A stretch of DNA of 64,000 nt from Bacillus dicomae. GTDB taxonomy: Bacteria; Bacillota; Bacilli; Bacillales; Bacillaceae_G. Positions 59,181 to 64,000 of the stretch are shown here, one piece after another. The notes beneath the pieces were generated by a model. It ran no database searches, had not been told where the DNA came from, and saw nothing but the letters and a program-made list of their open reading frames with translations. The stretch spans positions 62,001-126,000 of the forward strand of contig NZ_VHIV01000002.1 in assembly GCF_006494425.1 (NCBI RefSeq). The letters are read 5' to 3'. A program made the position numbers and the translations under genes. How positions within the stretch are numbered: the first letter of the stretch is position 1; each line of letters starts with the position of its first letter.

Positions 59181-60014
59181 TTAAAAGTTAGGTTGTAGCA
59201 GTGTGATAGATGCTTTTTTATGTAATAAAAACTGAAGCATTTCGTTTGTATATTCTTTTTCGATTTGTAATTGAATAAGGTTTTGATTTGATTTGTGTGT
59301 AACGTGTATAAAACCGGATTGCTTTTGTAGTTCTATCGCTGAGAATGTTTCGTGAACGATTGCCTCAATATAGACTTGTTCTGCTACTTTTTGTGCAGAG
59401 ATATTTTCTGCAATTGTATGATTTGCTAACGTCACAATTCTATCGGCGAAGTTTTCTAGTAGTTGTTTTTCATGACATGTGAAGAGTATAGATATACCTT
59501 GTTGTTTTAATGAGAGTAAAATATGTTCTAGTTCTTGTTGAGAGTTCGGATCGAGCCCAGAAAGCGGTTCGTCTAAAATTAATAAATGGACGTCTGTAAG
59601 TAATGCTTGCATAATGCCTGTTTTTTGTTTCATACCTTTTGAAAAGTTTCGTACAACGGAATGCCTTGCATGAAGTAAATGAAAAGATTCAAGGAGCATC
59701 GGAATTTTATCTTTTACATATTTTGTTGATAAACCGTGAATGCAGCCGAGATGATATAGATAATCCTCTAATGTAAAACGAATCCCTTCAGGAAAATGTT
59801 CAGGTACATAGCCAATTTGTATATGTTCTTTTCTTTGAAGTGTCCCTGCCGTAGGTGAAATAAAACCTGCAATTATTTTGAGTAGAGTACTTTTTCCAGT
59901 CCCGTTCCCGCCAACAATGGCGAGTGCTTCTCCTTCTGGAATGGATAAATCGATGTTGTCTAGTATAAGTGATTTGCCATACTTCTTTTGGATTCCCCTT
60001 AGTTCTACTAGCAA
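59181..60014 (-). CDS. ABC transporter ATP-binding protein
   Basis: The 277-residue ATPase has Walker A GGNGTGKST (about 35-43), signature FSKGMKQKTG, Walker B LLILDEPLSGLDP and the His of FTCHE. It has a C-terminal extension of about 70 residues, as in CcmA/export ATPases. Start is TTG 60014 behind GAAGGATAG. First gene of a two-gene export operon with the permease. Confidence 0.9.
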   Translation of the reverse strand: MLVELRGIQKKYGKSLILDNIDLSIPEGEALAIVGGNGTGKSTLLKIIAGFISPTAGTLQRKEHIQIGYVPEHFPEGIRFTLEDYLYHLGCIHGLSTKYVKDKIPMLLESFHLLHARHSVVRNFSKGMKQKTGIMQALLTDVHLLILDEPLSGLDPNSQQELEHILLSLKQQGISILFTCHEKQLLENFADRIVTLANHTIAENISAQKVAEQVYIEAIVHETFSAIELQKQSGFIHVTHKSNQNLIQLQIEKEYTNEMLQFLLHKKASITLLQPNF

Positions 60015-60069
60015 AGTTCTATCCTTCTTTCTTTAAGTAGTGTATATATCCATTATATAGGAGAATGAC

Positions 60070-60102
60070 AAAAAGACGTGCAGTGAGTGCACGTCTTTTT
60101 TT
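60070..60102. terminator. ytqAB terminator
   Basis: AAAAAGACGTGCA pairs with TGCACGTCTTTTT; a T-run on both strands. Confidence 0.8.
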
Positions 60103-60104
60103 GT

Positions 60105-60176
60105 TATCTTTTGTCGATAAGTCGATATGTTGTGTCGAATCGTCGATATATCGAAAAAATCGTTGATATATTACCC
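60105..60176. repeat. AT-rich interspersed repeat cluster, copy 4
   Basis: TTTTGTCGATAAGTCGATATG then TCGTCGATATATCG and TCGTTGATATATT. Follows the terminator at 60070-60102. Confidence 0.7.
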
Positions 60177-60192
60177 CGCATTAATCAGAAGT

Positions 60193-60765
60193 TTATCGTT
60201 TCTCAATCGCCACAATAAATGGTGGGTTGTTTTGTTGATTAATGAAGCCGTATCGTAGTACGTGAGCTTGTTTTTGGTCTAATTCTTCGGCAAATTTGAG
60301 AACAGCGTCGCGTTCTACTTGTCCTTCTGGGTGTCCGTGGTAAATGACAAGGACGATGATACCTTCAGGTGCCATTACGTCTAATAATTGCTCGATTGCC
60401 GAGATTGTTGAGTTCGGTTTTGTGACGATATGTTTGTCTCCGCCAGGAAGGTAACCTAAGTTGAAAATTGCGCCTGTTACTTTTCCTTTTGCTTCTTCTG
60501 GTAATACGGATAGAAGTGTATCGTGACTATCGTGAACTAAAACAGTACGTTCGAAAAGTTCTTTTTCCTTTAGGCGGATGGTAGAACTTTCAATCGCTTC
60601 TTTTTGAATATCAAATCCAAATACTTTTCCGTTATCTCCAACGATTTCAGCTAGGAAGCAAGTGTCATGTCCATTGCCGAGAGTAGCATCTACAGCATAA
60701 TCGCCTTTTTTTACTGCCGTTTGCAAGAGAGTACGAGCAAACGGTAATACACGTTCTAATTTCAT
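60193..60765 (-). CDS. ytqB: SAM-dependent methyltransferase YtqB
   Basis: The 190-residue protein belongs to the rRNA-methylase (YtqB) family: the SAM loop DATLGNGHDTCFLAE and NLGYLPGGDK are conserved. The substrate RNA is not known. It is translated from an ATG inside the ytqA stop (4-base overlap). Operon with ytqA as in B. subtilis. Confidence 0.92.
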   Translation of the reverse strand: MKLERVLPFARTLLQTAVKKGDYAVDATLGNGHDTCFLAEIVGDNGKVFGFDIQKEAIESSTIRLKEKELFERTVLVHDSHDTLLSVLPEEAKGKVTGAIFNLGYLPGGDKHIVTKPNSTISAIEQLLDVMAPEGIIVLVIYHGHPEGQVERDAVLKFAEELDQKQAHVLRYGFINQQNNPPFIVAIEKR

Positions 60766-61721
60766 TTTTGTTTCTCCTCATTTGCATATTTTCCTTGCCA
60801 GCTTCCGCGGCGTACAAATTCTGCATCGATGGAATTTAATACTTCCCATTTATTTAAGCTCCACATTGGACCAATCATTAAATCAGGTGGACCGTCACCT
60901 GTGATACGGTGCACAATTACATCTTCTGGAATAATTTCAAGTTGATCAACAACGAGACTTACGTAATCCTCAAGAGAAAGGAACTCGAGTTGTCCTTTTT
61001 CATATTGCTTCACCATTGGCGTTCCTTTTAATAAGTGAAGTAAGTGAATTTTAATTCCTTGTACGTCAAGCTTCGCTACTTCACGAGCTGTTTCCATCAT
61101 CATGTCGTAATCTTCAAGTGGAAGACCGTTAATAATATGAGAGCAAACTCGAATACCATGCTTGCGTAATTTATTTACACCTTCAACATAAGACGGATAA
61201 TCGTGAGCACGATTAATAAGGTTTGCAGTTCGTTCATGAACAGTTTGTAGTCCGAGTTCAACCCAAAGGTATGTGCGTTTATTTAAGTCCGCTAAATATT
61301 CAACGACATCATCTGGTAAACAATCTGGACGAGTTGCGATAGAAAGACCGACAACGTCTTTTTCTGCTAGAAGCGGTTCGAATTTTTCTTTTAACACTTC
61401 AAGTGGTGCATGTGTATTTGTGTACGCTTGGAAATACGCGATACATTTTCCATCTTTCCACTTTGAGCGCATTTTTTCTTTCATTTCATGGTATTGCGTT
61501 ATAACATCATCGCGGCGATCACCAGCGAAGTCACCAGATCCAGCAGCACTGCAAAATGTACAACCGCCGTAAGCAACTGTACCGTCACGATTCGGGCAAT
61601 CAAAGCCAGCGTCTAATGATACTTTAAAGATTTTTTCACCAAATTCATTTCGTAAATGGTAATTCCATGTATGGTAACGTTTATTGTCGTTCGTATATGG
61701 AAAAGGGTTTTGAACCTTCAT
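60762..61721 (-). CDS. ytqA: Radical SAM protein YtqA (TIGR01212 type)
   Basis: The 319-residue protein binds a 4Fe-4S cluster through Cys42, Cys54 and Cys57 (DCPNRDG, GGCTFCS). Further family features are ARPDCLPDDVVEYL and HIINGLPLEDYDMM. The exact reaction is unknown. ATG 61721 has AGGAGGGAAAG. First gene of ytqAB. Confidence 0.93.
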   Translation of the reverse strand: MKVQNPFPYTNDNKRYHTWNYHLRNEFGEKIFKVSLDAGFDCPNRDGTVAYGGCTFCSAAGSGDFAGDRRDDVITQYHEMKEKMRSKWKDGKCIAYFQAYTNTHAPLEVLKEKFEPLLAEKDVVGLSIATRPDCLPDDVVEYLADLNKRTYLWVELGLQTVHERTANLINRAHDYPSYVEGVNKLRKHGIRVCSHIINGLPLEDYDMMMETAREVAKLDVQGIKIHLLHLLKGTPMVKQYEKGQLEFLSLEDYVSLVVDQLEIIPEDVIVHRITGDGPPDLMIGPMWSLNKWEVLNSIDAEFVRRGSWQGKYANEEKQK

Positions 61722-61832
61722 TACTTTCCCTCCTAAGCCGAGTCAAAATGAAACAAAATCCATTATAACATACTCATAAGGTTCATATGGAAGGGACACA
61801 CTAAAGGGGAATTGAAGCAAGGAGGGACAATT

Positions 61833-62096
61833 ATGGCAGAGCGTCAATCACTTGAATCGTATATTACACAAGCGGAACAAGCGGTGGAATATGCGAAAGA
61901 ACAATTAGATCTTGGTATGAGACAAGAGCATTACAATACGATGGAGTATTCGGATGCGCAGTTACAATTAGAACAAGCATATAACGATTTACAAACGATG
62001 CAACAACATGCAAATGATGAGCAACGTGAGCAGTTAAATAGAGCACGCATGGCAATTCGCCAACTGCAACATCAAATGATTATTACACCGCACTAA
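61833..62096 (+). CDS. ytzC: DUF2524 family protein YtzC
   Basis: The 87-residue helical, Gln-rich protein begins AERQSLESYITQAEQAVEYA and fits DUF2524 (B. subtilis YtzC). ATG 61833 has AAGGAGGGAC; an earlier in-frame start has no site. The next small gene begins 15 bases later, so they form a unit. Function is unknown; a spore role is suspected for similar genes. Confidence 0.85.
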   Translation: MAERQSLESYITQAEQAVEYAKEQLDLGMRQEHYNTMEYSDAQLQLEQAYNDLQTMQQHANDEQREQLNRARMAIRQLQHQMIITPH

Positions 62097-62111
62097 TAAG
62101 GAGTGAATGTA

Positions 62112-62261
62112 ATGGCGAAACGTTCAGATCAAAATAACCCAGAGCAAAAAACGCAAAATGGACATAACGCAGAGTTTTCGAATGAGCTTGATCCAGTTGT
62201 TCAAGTGAAACAGCGTAACAGTAAAAAAGGACAACCTCAAAAATCGAAACAATCAGAGTAG
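62112..62261 (+). CDS. Small hydrophilic protein (49 residues)
   Basis: A lysine- and glutamine-rich product, MAKRSDQNNPEQKTQNG followed by HNAEFSNELDP and KKGQPQKSKQSE, without hydrophobic segments. The pattern recalls small spore-type proteins of Bacillus, but I cannot name the family safely. ATG 62112 has AAGGAGTGAATGTA. It follows ytzC and ends in a terminator. Confidence 0.7.
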   Translation: MAKRSDQNNPEQKTQNGHNAEFSNELDPVVQVKQRNSKKGQPQKSKQSE

Positions 62262-62292
62262 ACCAGGTCGCAATATGACCTGGTTTTATTTT
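62262..62292 (+). terminator. Terminator of the ytzC unit
   Basis: ACCAGGTC pairs with GACCTGGT, then TTTATTTT. Confidence 0.8.
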
Positions 62293-62298
62293 GCTATA

Positions 62299-62324
62299 TG
62301 ACAATAATGTAAGATTCCTGTAAG
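62299..62324 (+). promoter_or_regulatory. BceR-type operator with third half-site, upstream of the DUF418 gene
   Basis: TGACA-ATAA-TGTAA (62299-62312) plus TGTAAG at 62319-62324. The following sequence, TCGATAGTTGC at 62330-62340, is identical to that after the site at 3266. It stands 74 bases ahead of the start codon. Confidence 0.6.
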
Positions 62325-62397
62325 GTTTGTCGATAGTTGCGAGCCATTTTCTCCAGTAGAGTAAGGAAGGATTAAATTTTGGACAAGGAGTTGCTTT

Positions 62398-63420
62398 ATG
62401 GGGAACAATATTACAAACAAACGAATTGATGAGTTAGATTACATTCGTGGCTTCGCACTACTGGGGATTATTTTAGTAAATATTCTCGCACTACTTAACA
62501 TTAAAATTCCAGATCCTAATACAGTGGATGCTAGCTATCAAAGGTTTCTATACTTATTTGTAGAAGGTCGTTTCTTCTCAATTTTCTCATTCTTATTTGG
62601 AGTGGGATTCTATATCTTCATTACGAGGGCAATTGCAAAAGGGAAAAATGGATACATTTTATTTCTACGCCGCGTAGTTGCACTATTTATTTTTGGTTTG
62701 ATTCATTACGTGTTTCAGCCTGGAGAAGCGTTAACGTTATATGCAATTTGCGGATTAATCGTTTTACCATTTTATAAAGCGAAAAAACAAGTAAACTTAA
62801 TTATTGGCCTTATTTTAACAATTGCCTTTAGCATAATGGGTGTTAAAGAACTATTACCACTCGGCCTAATTTTATTAGGGCTTGCTGCAGGACAATATCG
62901 TGTATTCGAAAATCTCAAGCAGAACATAAAGAAAGTCGCTATTTTTACAGGTATTATGTTTGTTTTAAGTGTCGCAGCTGTATGGTATCAATACGGGCAC
63001 GTGCCTGCTGAGCCATTTGTGAATATGATACTTATGAATGAGGACGGAACAATGGATGCTGCAGGCCAATTTTTAAAAATTGGTGTTACAGTGGGACCTA
63101 TTATTTCAGCTTTCTATGTGGGAGCATTAATTTTATTACTTCAATTAAAACCAGTCCAAACATTGTTAGCGCCACTGAAATACTATGGCCGTATGGCTTT
63201 AACAAATTATATCGGACAAACTGCAATGATTTTAATTGCAGGCAGTGCATTTAATTTTGCGGAAAACTTAACGTACATGCAGACGCTATATGTATGTATT
63301 GCAATTTACGCAGTTCAAATTGTGTTTAGTGTAATTTGGATGAAAATCTTTAAAATGGGTCCACTAGAATGGATTTGGCGTGTTATTACGTACTGGACGG
63401 TAACACCTTTAAAGAAATAA
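62398..63420 (+). CDS. DUF418 domain membrane protein (YeiB-like)
   Basis: The 340-residue protein has about nine helices. It starts with RIDELDYIRGFALLGIILVN, the hallmark of the family, and ends with the DUF418 domain (YYGRMALTNYIGQT, GPLEWIWRVITYW). ATG 62398 follows AAGGAG. A BceR-type operator stands upstream, hinting at envelope stress control. Its stop codon lies in the TTTAT duplication of a bcr1 copy, and its terminator is now about 165 bases away. The cargo or role is unknown. Confidence 0.88.
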   Translation: MGNNITNKRIDELDYIRGFALLGIILVNILALLNIKIPDPNTVDASYQRFLYLFVEGRFFSIFSFLFGVGFYIFITRAIAKGKNGYILFLRRVVALFIFGLIHYVFQPGEALTLYAICGLIVLPFYKAKKQVNLIIGLILTIAFSIMGVKELLPLGLILLGLAAGQYRVFENLKQNIKKVAIFTGIMFVLSVAAVWYQYGHVPAEPFVNMILMNEDGTMDAAGQFLKIGVTVGPIISAFYVGALILLLQLKPVQTLLAPLKYYGRMALTNYIGQTAMILIAGSAFNFAENLTYMQTLYVCIAIYAVQIVFSVIWMKIFKMGPLEWIWRVITYWTVTPLKK

Positions 63421-63573
63421 AGTGAAACTTTAATCAGTGGGGGTTTTCTTCATCCCCCACTGATTATTAGTTGAACCAATCGGACTTTTATGGGCAGTTG
63501 ATCCCCCATCTAACCTTTTTGCTTTCGCTGAATTTTGAGGTGGGGGTCTTACTGCCCATTAAAGTGGGATAAA
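63417..63573 (-). repeat. bcr1 element, copy 6 (inverted)
   Basis: The only full copy in reverse orientation. ATAAA duplications lie at 63417-63421 and 63569-63573. The left one contains the TAA stop of the DUF418 gene. Confidence 0.92.
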
Positions 63574-63583
63574 GAGAGAAGTG

Positions 63584-63608
63584 GGCTGTTCCTTTTATGG
63601 AACAGCCT
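63584..63608 (+). terminator. Terminator of the DUF418 gene, displaced by bcr1
   Basis: GGCTGTTCC pairs with GGAACAGCC; followed by TATTTG. Confidence 0.65.
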
Positions 63609-63619
63609 ATTTGTATTGT

Positions 63620-63757
63620 CAACTTTTGTCGATAAGTCGATATATTTTGAAAATCGCTGATATATTTGGAGTTATGGTCGATATATTTTGAAAATCGCCG
63701 ATATATTTGGAGTTACGGTCGATATATTTGAAAAATCGCCGATATAATTTCATTTAC
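63620..63757. repeat. AT-rich interspersed repeat cluster, copy 5
   Basis: The largest copy: TTTTGTCGATAAGTCGATAT, then alternating AAAATCGCCGATATATTTGG and GGTCGATATATTTTG for about three rounds, with the spacer AGTTAYGG. Each unit pair is about 47 bases. Confidence 0.8.
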
Positions 63758-63823
63758 CGATTTGCTGTGTTGAAAAGCGGACTATTTATGAAAAGCCAAG
63801 CTTACAAGAACACCTTTTATATA

Positions 63824-63848
63824 TTACAAAAGTGTAAGGTAAATGTAA
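63824..63848 (+). promoter_or_regulatory. BceR-type operator with third half-site, upstream of the ABC ATPase
   Basis: TTACA-AAAG-TGTAA (63824-63837) plus TGTAA at 63844-63848, 11 bases apart as in the other two sites. It lies 72 bases before the start codon. Confidence 0.65.
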
Positions 63849-63920
63849 TGTTAACAAATAGCAGTTCACCTCCAAAAGGCGCAAAATAGGTAATGGAAAA
63901 ACAAGCGTAGGAGGATATAT

Positions 63921-64000
63921 ATGACGAAACCAGTTGTAGACGTGAAAAACGTTCAAAAAGTGTACGGTAAAAAAGGTGAGAACCAATCACACGCGTTAAA
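63921..64000 (+). CDS. ABC transporter ATP-binding protein, BceA type (N-terminal part only)
   Basis: The frame starts at ATG 63921 behind GTAGGAGGATATAT and reads MTKPVVDVKNVQKVYGKKGE, continuing past the window edge. This beginning is typical of BceA/MacB-type ATPases. A BceR-type operator upstream agrees with a peptide-antibiotic detoxification module. The permease and regulators would lie beyond the window. Confidence 0.75.
   Translation, partial: MTKPVVDVKNVQKVYGKKGENQSHAL

Noticed and set aside
63620-63757. CRISPR-like look of regularly alternating repeats
   Set aside because: Units are AT-rich, spacers are themselves repeated and no cas gene is near.

Overview
This window reads as chromosome of a Bacillus cereus group bacterium (B. 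cereus, B. anthracis, B. thuringiensis type). It is AT-rich, has strong GGAGG-type ribosome binding sites, and carries six full copies of an approximately 157 bp repeat matching the group-specific bcr1 element. It also has a sortase class D gene (srtC) beside an LPNTA-anchored protein (basI), and long synteny with the B. subtilis yt* region (ytiB, ytjA, luxS, ytkD, ytlACD, pckA/metK, ytoA, ytpAB, ytqAB, ytzC). No prophage, plasmid or CRISPR region is seen. Most of the window is core chromosome with small accessory insertions.

Layout. 1-3750: end of a BceB-type ABC permease, a YdjO-like protein, a lipid kinase, a hypoxanthine phosphoribosyltransferase and two small unknown genes. 3900-7900: basI, srtC, a response regulator and a sensor kinase. 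7900-11600: thiT under a TPP riboswitch, then the Fur-boxed feoAB operon with an IS3 remnant lodged by its terminator. 11600-17700: a lipoprotein, a PspA/DUF350/DUF4178/DUF4247 envelope-stress operon, a YitT-type protein and a DUF218 protein. 17700-19700: a hairpin-rich gene-free stretch, an SLH/Excalibur surface protein and a GerPF-like spore protein. 19700-25700: cydAB (ythAB-like), carbonic anhydrase, yidD, luxS, an array of DUF3953-type small membrane genes in decay, ytzI and ytkD. 25800-35600: metalloprotease-like proteins, a HAD phosphatase, the ytlACD importer, an LTA-synthase-family protein and an alpha/beta hydrolase.

35900-41600: two overlapping sensor kinases, the second without a phosphoacceptor histidine; a truncated HAD gene; a DeoR regulator with a perfect operator palindrome; a HAD phosphatase; a Nif3 protein. 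41800-45000: an Fe-S assembly-like protein, an EamA exporter, small membrane proteins, an AtpI-like protein with an 8-bp microsatellite over its stop codon, and a 143-bp tandem repeat. 45200-50900: pckA, SAM riboswitch-metK, an acetyltransferase, small proteins, and moaB-mobA. 51300-64000: glycosyltransferase with PAP2 phosphatase, ytoA/ytpA/ytpB, a PepSY protein, an aspartate racemase with a bcr1-truncated partner, an ABC-2 type transporter, ytqAB, ytzC, a DUF418 protein, and the start of an ABC ATPase.

The most notable observations are: (1) two bcr1 insertions whose removal in silico, with one TTTAT copy, restores or extends an interrupted reading frame; (2) three sites of form TnACA-N4-TGTAA-N6-TGTAA upstream of three unrelated genes, matching the known BceR-type operator plus an extra half-site; (3) the tandem kinase pair with a degenerate partner; (4) five AT-rich clusters of alternating TCGATATAT and GCCGATATA units, each lying next to a hairpin or terminator; (5) a perfect 17-bp inverted repeat with 10-bp phased half-sites before the DeoR gene. 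All calls come from reading the sequence; no database search was possible.
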